Both the position numbers and the translations under genes were made by a program. Shown here one piece after another: positions 6,497-13,385 of a stretch of 40,939 nt of DNA. Below the pieces are notes generated by a model. It was given only the letters and a program-made list of their open reading frames with translations. It searched no databases and was not told the origin of the DNA. The stretch is from a virus: the IMG/VR virus record IMGVR_UViG_3300044681_000173, positions 1 through 40,939 of that record; one strand, given 5' to 3'. How positions within the stretch are numbered: the first letter of the stretch is position 1; the number at the start of each line of letters is the position of its first letter.

Positions 6497-6503
6497 CCTG
6501 CAA

Positions 6504-7046
6504 TCACCTGTGAAGATTCTTGATGTAGGGGAGAACGTGCGGCACGAGTTCGCGCAGCACCTTCACGTCTTGCTCGCAGTGGTACACCACTTCATCCATG
6601 GCGTCCTTGTTCAAGGTGGCAGCGAGCTGCCACTGCTCCCATGAGATCGCCGTCTTAGCCTCGCCCAGTTCGAAGAACCTCTGGGCGTTCTCCAGTTTTG
6701 CTGAGCCGATCCGCATTGACGCTGAGTTCAAGTACCACCGGGTATCCATGTGCCACTCGACATTCACGGGCCGCTCGCCCGCCTTGGCGAGACGGGCATT
6801 GATGAATGGGATGTCGAACAGTTTGCTGTTGTGTCCGCAGATCAACTTGTACTTCTCAAGGTGGGTGCGGATGGCGACAGCCAACTTGCTGTCATCGATA
6901 TTCGTCCGACCGCGCCACGGTTTTTCGTCCGCCCGGAACGTGGTCACCTCACCTGTGTTCCCATCAAGGAACGAGCAGCACAGGATGCGACCCATCAGAC
7001 CCTTCAGATCAGTGGTTTCTATGTCGAACACGACACTCGGAATCAT
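6504..7046 (-). CDS. 3'-5' exonuclease, RNase H-like (DEDD)
   Basis: 180 residues. It contains the three exonuclease motifs: FDIETTD (Asp8, Glu10), HNSKLFDIPFI (Asp78) and HCEQDV (Asp160), which bind two metal ions and remove nucleotides from DNA 3' ends. Family members usually have Tyr-Cys-x-Gln-Asp at motif III; here His156 sits at the usual Tyr position and Tyr155 precedes it. There is no polymerase domain and no DNA polymerase gene elsewhere, so it probably serves proofreading, repair or recombination. ATGA overlap with the upstream gene. Confidence 0.85.
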   Translation of the reverse strand: MIPSVVFDIETTDLKGLMGRILCCSFLDGNTGEVTTFRADEKPWRGRTNIDDSKLAVAIRTHLEKYKLICGHNSKLFDIPFINARLAKAGERPVNVEWHMDTRWYLNSASMRIGSAKLENAQRFFELGEAKTAISWEQWQLAATLNKDAMDEVVYHCEQDVKVLRELVPHVLPYIKNLHR

Positions 7047-7324
7047 TCAGCTTCCTCCCATTCGGCGTCTTCCATCTCAGCACCGAGCGCCGCATACCCG
7101 GCAATATCAACCCACGAATCCATCTTCGTAGGGTCGTTGACGAGGCGGGCGATCTTCACGCCCGCCATAGCGAGGGCCACCTGTGAAGGGGTGACGTTGG
7201 TTCGGAAAATGACCGACCAGATGTCGGCGATGCGCTTGTGGTTTTCCCATGCGTCGCCGTAGTCGACGTGCCTGTCACCACTGATGAGTGAGCCTGCTTC
7301 CCGCAGGACATCGTCTCGATTCAC
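7043..7324 (-). CDS. DUF6378-like phage protein
   Basis: 93 residues, GTG start behind AAAGAGG. The pattern DVLREAGSLISGDRHVDYGD, then HKRIADIWSVIF and a helix ending in KIARL, with DSWVDIAGYAAL near the end, matches the DUF6378 family as I remember it. Members occur in many phages beside replication and nucleotide-metabolism genes; biochemical function is not established. All-helical, cytoplasmic. Confidence 0.75.
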   Translation of the reverse strand: MNRDDVLREAGSLISGDRHVDYGDAWENHKRIADIWSVIFRTNVTPSQVALAMAGVKIARLVNDPTKMDSWVDIAGYAALGAEMEDAEWEEAE

Positions 7325-7335
7325 GGAGCCTCTTT

Positions 7336-7992
7336 CTACTTCACTGCGCCGATGAGTTCGGCGAAGTACTCTGCTCCGTGTTCCTGAAGTGTACTGTTTA
7401 CGTCGTGCCCCGGAGGCAGTGACACGCGCACAGCGTCAGGCAATTCACTCATCACCTTGTCGGCTAGTTCAGCGCCGGGGTTGGAGCCGTCCTCCCTGCC
7501 TGCGTCATTGTCCATGACGCAGACAACCTTCTCGATTCCATCGAAGCAGCGGCGGAAGTGTGGCTTCCACGCCTTGCTTCCGGGGACAGCGACACTGGGA
7601 TACCCGGCGGCGGTAGCGGCGACAGAATCGAGTTCGCCTTCGACCACGAGTATGGTGTCGATCGCATCGGCGAGGGCTGACACGTTGTACAGGTGCTGCG
7701 ACTGCCCGCTTGGGGCGTTGTACTTCGGGCCTCTCCCCTTGGGGTCGATCATCCTGAACTTGAATCCGATGACACCGCCGAGGGGTGTGATGTAGGGGAT
7801 GCTGAGCATCCCAGTGAACCGCTCCTCGTGGCCGGGTGCTGGCTCGGCCACGTACCCAAGCATGAACTGGTCGGCAGCGTCGAGCAGCCCCCGGTTGCCG
7901 AGGTATTCCTCAGCAGGGCTGCCATGCAATTCAACCCAGTACTGCTCAGCCGCCCGAGTCCACATCTCAGTGAGTTTCTTGTTGGGTATCAC
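7336..7992 (-). CDS. Toprim-domain primase core
   Basis: 218 residues from a GTG that overlaps the upstream TGA. The N-terminal half resembles the DnaG-type RNA polymerase fold (LGNRGL, then LSIPYITPLGGVIGFKFRMID, and PKYNAP). The Toprim motifs follow: VVEGELDS with Glu118 and VMDNDAGRE with Asp161 and Asp163, which hold Mg2+ for primer synthesis. The zinc-binding CHC2 domain that normally heads a DnaG primase is a separate gene at 9640-9975, so the two probably act together. No helicase-binding domain is visible. Confidence 0.85.
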   Translation of the reverse strand: MIPNKKLTEMWTRAAEQYWVELHGSPAEEYLGNRGLLDAADQFMLGYVAEPAPGHEERFTGMLSIPYITPLGGVIGFKFRMIDPKGRGPKYNAPSGQSQHLYNVSALADAIDTILVVEGELDSVAATAAGYPSVAVPGSKAWKPHFRRCFDGIEKVVCVMDNDAGREDGSNPGAELADKVMSELPDAVRVSLPPGHDVNSTLQEHGAEYFAELIGAVK

Positions 7993-8270
7993 TCCGGTCG
8001 AGCCTCTTCCCCGTACTTGTCCACGTCGTCTACGTGCCCGTGCAGCTCCAGCAGCACGTCATTCTTGATCTCGTCAGGCGGGATGTGTTCACCGCACTCG
8101 ATGAAGCCAATGCCGTGAACCTTCGGCTCGATCCAGATGTGGCTACCCGCATCAATCGGAGTGTCCGGTGCCACCTGATACTTCTTCAGGTAGGACAACA
8201 GGTCGCACAGGTCTTGAACTGTGCGAACGTCAGCACTGATGCTGACGCTTCCATGCATCTCGATCTTCAT
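7989..8270 (-). CDS. Hypothetical protein
   Basis: 93 residues. I chose the ATG at 8270, which overlaps the upstream stop as TAATG; a longer reading would run through the upstream gene. The N-terminus is beta-like (KIEMHGSVSISADV), followed by a helix LCDLLSYLKKY and then a region with several His and Asp residues (IWIEPKVHGIGFIECGEH). No family recognised. Confidence 0.65.
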   Translation of the reverse strand: MKIEMHGSVSISADVRTVQDLCDLLSYLKKYQVAPDTPIDAGSHIWIEPKVHGIGFIECGEHIPPDEIKNDVLLELHGHVDDVDKYGEEARPE

Positions 8271-8656
8271 TAGCAAGCCCACCTTCCTCCGGCGAAATGT
8301 TTCTTCCCTGACCATGTCTGCTTCTTGTCGTGCCCGTCGAGGATGGCCACGAATGCCGCTGTCTGTACTGCGCGGGGCCATTGGTTCACGGGTGTGATGC
8401 GCAGCCACTTGCCGTACTGGCGAGGGTTGGGATGCCACGACTTGATCCATCCCATGATGTGATAGGTCGTGCTATCAGCGAGGGCGTCGTTCATCTGATA
8501 CAGCCCCCGGTACTTGCCAGTCGAACTGACTACCGTGGATAGGTCGTTGCTTTCCCGGTGCGCCACGCACCTCTCGTATGTCTGGTACACGGCGGGAACC
8601 TCGTAGCGTGGTGGCTCGATAGACGGAGCCATGGACATGAGCAGTACGTCAATCAT
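8270..8656 (-). CDS. Lysozyme-like / Rpf-type transglycosylase
   Basis: 128 residues from the ATG at 8656, six bases after GGGAGG. The middle matches the lysozyme-like core of resuscitation-promoting factors and goose-type transglycosylases: CVAHRESNDLS with the probable catalytic Glu35, then GKYRGLYQMN, and a C-terminal helical part with ITPVNQWPRAVQTAAFVA, which fits the substrate-cleft helices. It would cleave the glycan chain of peptidoglycan. No signal peptide is visible, so it would need a holin or virion packaging to reach the wall. Its place in the early module, away from the lysis genes, is odd. Confidence 0.75.
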   Translation of the reverse strand: MIDVLLMSMAPSIEPPRYEVPAVYQTYERCVAHRESNDLSTVVSSTGKYRGLYQMNDALADSTTYHIMGWIKSWHPNPRQYGKWLRITPVNQWPRAVQTAAFVAILDGHDKKQTWSGKKHFAGGRWAC

Positions 8657-9173
8657 GTGGAACCTCCCAGCGCTCCTCGTCCACTCCTCCACCTGTCCAA
8701 ATGTCAAACTCGGAGGCGGCGAGAACCGCGTTTCGTGGTGTCGCCCCAGAGGCCAGAGCACCTAGGGCATAACTGGCTCCCGAGCCGATTGCGTACAGGC
8801 CGGAAGCATCGACAAGGACGGTCATGTCGCCCTCGATCTGGAAAAGTTCACCGCCGAAGCCGATGATCATCTGGAATCCTTCGTCGTCCTCAAACGTGAT
8901 GCGCTGCTCTGCGAACAGCTCGCGCAGAGACGGGGCGAGTGTCGAGACGGCGAAGTGATGAGGGTCAGTGACGCCTTCACAATCAGGTGGTTCCCACAAG
9001 AACATGGCTGCGTCGCATGCGCTGCCTTTGCCAGCGCAGGCGTACGTGTACCCACCGATGGTGATGATCTTGCGCTGCGACGTGCTAACGAACGGGCGAT
9101 CATTCGACGTGACCTGATAGTCAGCGGCGATAGTCCAGCCCGTGTACGTGACTACCCCAACGATGGTGGTCAT
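8649..9173 (-). CDS. HslV/proteasome-like Ntn hydrolase
   Basis: 174 residues from the ATG at 9173 (ATGA overlap); a longer reading adds an unlikely Arg-rich leader. After Met removal it would begin TTIVGV, as bacterial HslV does, with the probable nucleophile Thr1. Asp17 (IAADYQVT) and a Lys at about 34 (SQRKI) match the catalytic positions of HslV and proteasome beta subunits, and LYAIGSGASYALGAL matches their IGSGG-YA helix. The regulator binding site cannot be judged. It may form a peptidase ring, or be a related Ntn amidohydrolase. Its place among replication genes suggests an early role, perhaps proteolysis of host proteins; that is inference. Confidence 0.8.
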   Translation of the reverse strand: MTTIVGVVTYTGWTIAADYQVTSNDRPFVSTSQRKIITIGGYTYACAGKGSACDAAMFLWEPPDCEGVTDPHHFAVSTLAPSLRELFAEQRITFEDDEGFQMIIGFGGELFQIEGDMTVLVDASGLYAIGSGASYALGALASGATPRNAVLAASEFDIWTGGGVDEERWEVPHD

Positions 9174-9643
9174 TCGGGTAGGTCCATTCGTGGAAGCACG
9201 ACAGTCAACGCGGTCCACGGGATGAGGACGACGGGCTCCTCGTCTGTTGCGAGATTGCGATCTCGCCGTCCGGTGTACACGTCCTCGACGCCAGAGATCA
9301 GGGGTGGCCGGACGCTGGCGAGGGAACCTCGACCGGACTCAAAGGCGAACAGGACTTCAGCGGACATGGTGAACGTCCGCTCAATCTGTAACATGTCCTC
9401 ATACTTCCTGCGTTTGAGCAGAATGCCGTCCGGGTGGCGAGAGGTGAGAGTCTCCATGCTGTCCTTGCGAGACTTCACTTCAACGAACTTGATGGCGTCG
9501 CCTCGATGCGTGGGGCAGTCGCATGTAACGACGTAGTCGACGGCGCTGAACGAAGGGAACTTGTGCCACGTGGTGTAGCCATCTTCCATGCGCGCCCGGA
9601 TCAAGTACTCGATGCCCCGATCCTTCTCGGTTTCCAGTCTCAT
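9170..9643 (-). CDS. PD-(D/E)XK-type nuclease-like protein
   Basis: 157 residues from the ATG at 9643, which overlaps the primase zinc-finger stop as ATGA. DRGIEYLIRARMEDGY, then AVDYVVTCDC and FVEVKSRKDS give a nuclease-like core with Asp36, Glu55 and Lys57. The pair CDCPTH could add a metal ligand. It could be an endonuclease or resolvase acting on replicating DNA; it could also be an inactive DNA-binding relative. No closer family recognised. Confidence 0.6.
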   Translation of the reverse strand: MRLETEKDRGIEYLIRARMEDGYTTWHKFPSFSAVDYVVTCDCPTHRGDAIKFVEVKSRKDSMETLTSRHPDGILLKRRKYEDMLQIERTFTMSAEVLFAFESGRGSLASVRPPLISGVEDVYTGRRDRNLATDEEPVVLIPWTALTVVLPRMDLPE

Positions 9644-9975
9644 GCTGTCCCCCTCAGGGCTGGGGGCACCCAGCGTCGGGACGCCTTCTTCGGCTTCGCC
9701 GTCGCCGACCAGCCCGAGCCACCCATGATGTCTTCCAGCGCCTGCCACGCCTCACGCTGCGACAAGCCATCGACCTCCATGATGAGGGTGATGGCGTCAC
9801 CGCCAAGGCCACAGCCATGGCAGTTCCACAGGCCACGCCCTCGGTTGACTGAGGCGGATGCGCTCTTGTCACCATGAATGGGGCACTTGAATCGCTGCTC
9901 TCCATGACGAGGTTCCGGCAGCCCGTAGTGCTTGAACACTGCGACCAGTGCGGCTTCCTTCTCTTCCTGATTCAC
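9640..9975 (-). CDS. CHC2 zinc-finger domain of a DnaG-type primase
   Basis: 111 residues. RFKCPIHGDKSASASVN, then LWNCHGCGLGGDAITLIM, is the classic CHC2 zinc ribbon with Cys31, His34, Cys52 and Cys55, followed by the SQREAWQALEDI helix. This domain recognises the template in DNA primases. In full-length primases it is fused ahead of the Toprim core; here the core is a separate gene about 1.6 kb downstream in the same operon (7336-7992). The basic Pro-rich tail (AKPKKASRRWVPPA) could be a linker. Confidence 0.88.
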   Translation of the reverse strand: MNQEEKEAALVAVFKHYGLPEPRHGEQRFKCPIHGDKSASASVNRGRGLWNCHGCGLGGDAITLIMEVDGLSQREAWQALEDIMGGSGWSATAKPKKASRRWVPPALRGTA

Positions 9976-10337
9976 ACCGCCCCCAGTTGCCGGAGGAGAT
10001 CGACCAGTGTGTCGAGGGACATCGTGACGTAGGACTGATGCACGCCCTTGCCTCGCCGCTTGTGTACCACTATCGGTACGGTTTCACCCTCAGCCGGGTA
10101 CTTCTCCTGATAGTTCTGCGCCTCGATCTCGGACTCCGCGATCCACGTCGGGAGATCCATGGCCTTCCTGTTCTTCAGCTCCGCGATCACTGTCACGTTG
10201 CTCGTGGGGAACGCCACATCGCCGATGTCTTTCACCCCGGTGCGAGGTAGACGCTTGGCGCGGATTCCCTGTGATTGCAGATAGTCAGCGCACTCGGTTT
10301 CGAATCTACTGCCACGAGCCTTCGCTGCCGCAGTCAT
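9972..10337 (-). CDS. Holliday junction resolvase-like nuclease
   Basis: 121 residues from the ATG at 10337 (ATGA overlap with whiB). The fold is of the Hjc/VRR-like PD-(D/E)XK type: KARGSRFETECADYLQSQG, then GVKDIGDVAF and VIAELKNRK, with catalytic Glu13, Asp40, Glu53 and Lys55. Such small nucleases cut branched DNA to resolve recombination and replication intermediates before packaging. The family tendency and its place beside primase and ATPase genes support this, but substrate specificity cannot be read from sequence. Confidence 0.8.
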   Translation of the reverse strand: MTAAAKARGSRFETECADYLQSQGIRAKRLPRTGVKDIGDVAFPTSNVTVIAELKNRKAMDLPTWIAESEIEAQNYQEKYPAEGETVPIVVHKRRGKGVHQSYVTMSLDTLVDLLRQLGAV

Positions 10338-10564
10338 GCTGCCCACCCCTTGCGCTTCAGGGTGTACCGCTCACTAGCGCTCAACCCTCCCCAAATTCCG
10401 AACTCGGCATGCTCTGAGCCGTAGGCCAGACACTCGGCACGGATGTCGCAGGCGGCGCACACGCGCCGCACGAGAGGTGGTACTTGCGCCCGGTAATCGG
10501 GGAAGAATGCTTCTGGATCTGTCCCGATGCAGTTCGCAAGGGTCCAGTCTGGTTCTACTGCCAT
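10334..10564 (-). CDS. whiB: WhiB-family iron-sulfur transcriptional regulator
   Basis: 76 residues with an AGGAGG ribosome site. The four cluster cysteines are present (Cys12, and Cys36-x2-Cys39-x5-Cys45), with the family's GIWGG turn at about 56-60 and a basic C-terminal helix (LKRKGW) for DNA contact. WhiB proteins bind a 4Fe-4S cluster and act with the housekeeping sigma factor; they are confined to actinobacteria and their phages, which fixes the host group. It overlaps the ATPase end and the resolvase start, within the replication operon. It may redirect host transcription or block superinfection, as known for other phage WhiB proteins. Confidence 0.92.
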   Translation of the reverse strand: MAVEPDWTLANCIGTDPEAFFPDYRAQVPPLVRRVCAACDIRAECLAYGSEHAEFGIWGGLSASERYTLKRKGWAA

Positions 10565-11385
10565 TGCCTACGCCTCCTATGTAGGTCAAGTTCCTGTTGC
10601 GTGTTGAAGAAACTCATCGTCTCCGCGTCCACGAACAACTGGACGGGGCTCTCGGCCTTGGCGTCTGACACGCCACCGTCACGGTTCTTCACGCTTGCCA
10701 CCCAGTAGTGGTCGCCGTCGATGGCGACGGTGAGCACGGTCTCTGGGAACTGCGAGATTTTCCCGATGATTGACTTCATCGGGCCGGGACGGGTGGGAGA
10801 TGAGGAGTCTTCGCTGGTGTGGTGAAGCACCACGACGGCGGACTCGGTCTTCCTGCTGAGTGTGTGGAAAGCAGTCATGGTGTCGAGCAACCCCTGCCAC
10901 GACGAATCGTTTCCCGTGTACACGCTCATCAGGACATCCACCACGATGAGACTGGGAGCTACGCCAAACATTTCAATGAAGGCGTGTGTCTCTTCCCAGA
11001 TGCCATCGATGGTGGGGTTCGGGTCCGTCTCGATGCGGACCCTGCGCTGAAGGGAGGTGAGCGCGGCCTCGACCTCGCCCACCTCCCCCGCCGCACGTAG
11101 CGCCTTCACGTCATTCACGGTTCGGTTGGTCAGGATGGCTGCGCTGCGATTAGCCATCGTCCCCATGTCAGAGTCAGCCGAGATGTACAAGACTGGCTCG
11201 TCCCCGGCAGCCTTGATGGCGTACCAGAGGGCGAGAGCAGTCTTGCCTCGACCGGGCTGACCGGCGACAAGGGCTACCTGTCCACGCCGAAAACGCACAC
11301 CGATGTTCGTCAGGGCTGGGAGGATCTCAGGGAGATCCTTCCCGGCCTCTGACGTGCCACGGACTACGTGAAGTAGAGAACGCAT
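10555..11385 (-). CDS. RecA-fold ATPase, DnaB/RepA-like helicase
   Basis: 276 residues. Walker A is GQPGRGKT (42-49) and Walker B is LIVVD (146-150). VVLHHTSED carries the paired His typical of this group, and a C-terminal part follows with DGDHYWVASVKNRDG. These match hexameric replicative helicases of the RepA/DnaB class and related RecA-like ATPases. The DnaB N-terminal helical domain is absent, and the length is close to that of RepA-type enzymes. Primase genes are in the same operon, so a role at the fork is likely. Confidence 0.85.
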   Translation of the reverse strand: MRSLLHVVRGTSEAGKDLPEILPALTNIGVRFRRGQVALVAGQPGRGKTALALWYAIKAAGDEPVLYISADSDMGTMANRSAAILTNRTVNDVKALRAAGEVGEVEAALTSLQRRVRIETDPNPTIDGIWEETHAFIEMFGVAPSLIVVDVLMSVYTGNDSSWQGLLDTMTAFHTLSRKTESAVVVLHHTSEDSSSPTRPGPMKSIIGKISQFPETVLTVAIDGDHYWVASVKNRDGGVSDAKAESPVQLFVDAETMSFFNTQQELDLHRRRRQWQ

Positions 11386-11388
11386 GGG

Positions 11389-11868
11389 CTACTTCTTGGC
11401 AGGCCAAGCAGCCTTGCAGATGTTCTCCTTGTTGTACGGCCCGACGCGGAAGGGGGTCTCGTTCACGCAGGCGTACATCTTGTACGGCGAGCCAGACTTG
11501 TTGATGCCTGACTTCACAATGCGAGCGCCATGCTCGCAAGCACCAGCGTCGGGGTTGCCGCGCAGGTACTTGTTGCCCCAATCATCGACTCGCTCCTCAA
11601 GGGACGCAGGAGCCAGCATCCCCTGTTCGGCCAGAGCAGCGATGGCCGTCGCCGTCTGGTCAGGGGCCGAGGTCGATGCCGGAGTTGGGGCGACTCGTGC
11701 TGGGGCCGGAGGCTGGCCCCCCACGAGCAGCTCGTTTGCGTAACGCATCACTAGTGTGATCTCCTCGATGCGGCGCATCATCTCTTCCGCATCCTCAGCG
11801 CGACCTGTCAGTAGGTCGCCGTTACTCAACTTGTGGGTGATGCTGAATGGTGCTTCGGTCATTGCCAT
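11389..11868 (-). CDS. Zinc-binding protein, possible ssDNA-binding partner
   Basis: 159 residues from the ATG at 11868, eight bases after AAGGAG. There is an N-terminal helical segment (EDAEEMMRRIEEITLVM), then a Pro/Ala-rich linker (about 52-72). A compact C-terminal domain carries CEHGARIVKSG, YACVNE and a final Cys-Lys; Cys111, His113, Cys134 and Cys151 could hold zinc. The last part resembles domains next to phage recombination and replication genes. It lies between the nuclease and the helicase-like ATPase, which fits a DNA-binding accessory role; function unproven. Confidence 0.65.
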   Translation of the reverse strand: MAMTEAPFSITHKLSNGDLLTGRAEDAEEMMRRIEEITLVMRYANELLVGGQPPAPARVAPTPASTSAPDQTATAIAALAEQGMLAPASLEERVDDWGNKYLRGNPDAGACEHGARIVKSGINKSGSPYKMYACVNETPFRVGPYNKENICKAAWPAKK

Positions 11869-11873
11869 GTGAT

Positions 11874-12542
11874 TCACTCCTTGTTATCTGCTATCCGAAG
11901 TGGGTACTCGGAACTCTTGGGACCATCGACAGCCACGCAGTACTCGGCAAAGGAGCACCACGAGCAGTGGTCTGACGGATTCGGCGTAAACCAGCCGAGA
12001 TCCAGTTGGGCGTTCATCGCCCCGAACGAGTAGTCGAAGTAGTCCATCGACCACGGGGAAAGATCCATGAGGTCTGACAGTTCGCCATGACGAGTCATGT
12101 AGTAGCCGCCCCACTTGGGGCGCACACCCATGCTGCGCTCAAGGATGCTGGCGTAAAGGCCGAGTTGCTGGGGCGTCTGCTTGCGGGTGCCAGTTTTGTA
12201 GTCCACCAGAATCAGGTCATTGCCTGACTCGTACACCGCATCGATGACGGCCTTCACGGGACGGCCACCGAAGTGAACGATGGCGTCCCACTCGATACCG
12301 GGACGACCATCGGGCAGCGTCGCGATCTGCCAGCCAGTGTTCTCCAGCCACGACAGGTACTTCTCAACCTGCTCAAGTCCAGCGGACTGCCAGAACTCCA
12401 AGTCCTCGCCGTCAGGCTGCGCCTTACTGCGGCGACCACCGACGCGCCACTGCTCAGAGGGAACTCCCGAGCGACGCTCGTGTTCCTGAATGGTCTGCAT
12501 CCATATCGCAGCCCAACGCTCGGGCAACAGTGAATCGGTCAT
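11874..12542 (-). CDS. Cas4/RecB-like Fe-S nuclease, C-terminal part
   Basis: 222 residues from the ATG at 12542, which overlaps the zinc-ribbon stop; GAGGAG precedes it. It has the nuclease core of the PD-(D/E)XK Cas4/RecB family: Glu84, Asp101 (KAVIDAV), Asp114 and Lys116 (LVDYKTG), and the QLGLYA motif (Gln126, Tyr130). The end, CSWCSFAEYC (Cys193, Cys196, Cys202), supplies three of the four 4Fe-4S ligands. The family's N-terminal part, with the fourth cysteine and the G-x3-H motif, is missing here but is encoded at 12720-12923. The enzyme would process DNA ends during recombination. Confidence 0.85.
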   Translation of the reverse strand: MTDSLLPERWAAIWMQTIQEHERRSGVPSEQWRVGGRRSKAQPDGEDLEFWQSAGLEQVEKYLSWLENTGWQIATLPDGRPGIEWDAIVHFGGRPVKAVIDAVYESGNDLILVDYKTGTRKQTPQQLGLYASILERSMGVRPKWGGYYMTRHGELSDLMDLSPWSMDYFDYSFGAMNAQLDLGWFTPNPSDHCSWCSFAEYCVAVDGPKSSEYPLRIADNKE

Positions 12543-12727
12543 GCCAGCGACTCCTCTACTGGTGTGGGGATCGTGATGGCCGACTCGCACGAGTAGCAGT
12601 AACCATTGAGTGAGTAGGCAGCGATGTTGTTGTCCTCATCGAGTTGCACGACAACCTTCATCAGATCGCTGCCGCAGTTGCCGCACTCCCGTGACGGCAA
12701 CCCGCGCAGATCAGTTGTGTTACTCAC
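12539..12727 (-). CDS. Zinc-ribbon protein inside the split nuclease locus
   Basis: 62 residues from the GTG at 12727, which overlaps the upstream gene by GTGAGTAA; AGGGTG precedes it. CGNC and CYSC, 27 residues apart, form a zinc ribbon with a beta-rich spacer. It lies between the two halves of the Cas4-like nuclease and overlaps both neighbours, so all three are probably translated together. It could be a DNA-binding subunit of the nuclease, or an independent gene that split it. Confidence 0.7.
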   Translation of the reverse strand: MSNTTDLRGLPSRECGNCGSDLMKVVVQLDEDNNIAAYSLNGYCYSCESAITIPTPVEESLA

Positions 12728-12923
12728 CGCGCACACCCTGCATTCGCTGGTAGATCTCATGGTTCAGAGACTCGATCATCGAATGAACTGCGTTACCAGC
12801 GGCCAGATACACGGCTGGCCGCTCAGGCACCTGAGCAACCTTGCCCAAGTAGTAGGAATGCTGGCAGCGTAGGAACGTACTCAACTGTGAGAAGCTCCTG
12901 TGTGCCGGTATCTCGCCGATCAT
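12720..12923 (-). CDS. Cas4/RecB-like Fe-S nuclease, N-terminal part
   Basis: 67 residues, ATG overlapping the upstream stop. HRSFSQLSTFLRCQHSYYL, then PAVYLAAGNAVHSMIE, is the typical N-terminus of Cas4/RecB-like nucleases: the first cluster cysteine (Cys20) and the G-x3-H motif (Gly43, His47). The nuclease core follows only after the intervening zinc-ribbon gene, in a separate frame. Seen: both parts are intact and carry good start sites. Inferred: they assemble into one enzyme. A recent frameshift is unlikely, because a whole gene lies between. Confidence 0.8.
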   Translation of the reverse strand: MIGEIPAHRSFSQLSTFLRCQHSYYLGKVAQVPERPAVYLAAGNAVHSMIESLNHEIYQRMQGVRGE

Positions 12924-13192
12924 TGAACCCCCACAAGGATGTAGTCGAAGTCTTCGGTGTCAACATCTGTCATGCTCCAGCCCGGAAGATTCCCAGACTC
13001 CAGCACCGCTTCGAAACCCATCGACTTCAGCAGTTGCATGATGGGCTTCAAACTTTCGGGGTCGGTGTGCCATGGGTACACGAGCATCCCCCGAGTGACG
13101 CTTGGGTTCAGGACGATCTCCTTGTCACCAAGGCGAACCGCGTGAACCCAGTTCTCGATGTCATCAATGCGCACGCGCAGAACGTACTCCAT
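12920..13192 (-). CDS. Hypothetical protein
   Basis: 90 residues. Beta-rich start (YVLRVRIDDIENWVHAVRLGDKEIVLNP), then a helix LKPIMQLLKSMGFEAV and an acidic end. No family recognised. The ribosome site is weak. An 11-bp palindrome, TGACAATGTCA (13198-13208), lies just upstream of the start and could be an operator. It is the first gene after the terminator at 13315-13359, so the replication operon may restart here. Confidence 0.6.
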   Translation of the reverse strand: MEYVLRVRIDDIENWVHAVRLGDKEIVLNPSVTRGMLVYPWHTDPESLKPIMQLLKSMGFEAVLESGNLPGWSMTDVDTEDFDYILVGVQ

Positions 13193-13385
13193 ACCTGTGA
13201 CAATGTCATGGGATTTGGTTCGGCGTGTCGCAGGCCCTCTTACACCCCCGCAATGCAGGATACGTCGGGGGCTATACCGGGTGACGGGCGACGGTGACGG
13301 AGCCAGAAACGGAAAGCCCCCCTTACCCGCTCAGATGCTCTGGGGGGGTAGGGGGGGCTGCCCGGACTCTGGGCTCTGGTGAGGG
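13193..13385. other. Intergenic region with terminator and possible operon restart
   Basis: No gene. It holds the HTH-gene terminator (13315-13359), a GC-rich stretch with CCCCCG and CGGGGG arms (about 13245-13270), and the palindrome TGACAATGTCA (13198-13208) next to the first start of the nuclease operon. No convincing -35/-10 pair is visible. Confidence 0.4.
13315..13359 (-). terminator. Intrinsic terminator after the HTH gene
   Basis: On the minus strand, AGCCCCCCCTACCC (13359-13346) pairs with GGGTAAGGGGGGCT (13328-13315) over 14 bases with one mismatch. TTTCCGTTTCT follows. It would separate the regulator from the replication operon. Confidence 0.75.

Noticed and set aside
6484-6503. 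TTGCAGGATG on the minus strand at the sigma-factor start, like the first part of the repeated block
   Set aside because: Only the first ten bases match, the rest of the block and the hairpin are missing, and the bases are explained as ribosome site and start codon.
13251-13270. ATGCAGGATACGTC resembling the repeated block
   Set aside because: The second half (CGTGTCA) is missing, and the site is not followed by the hairpin and start-site pattern.
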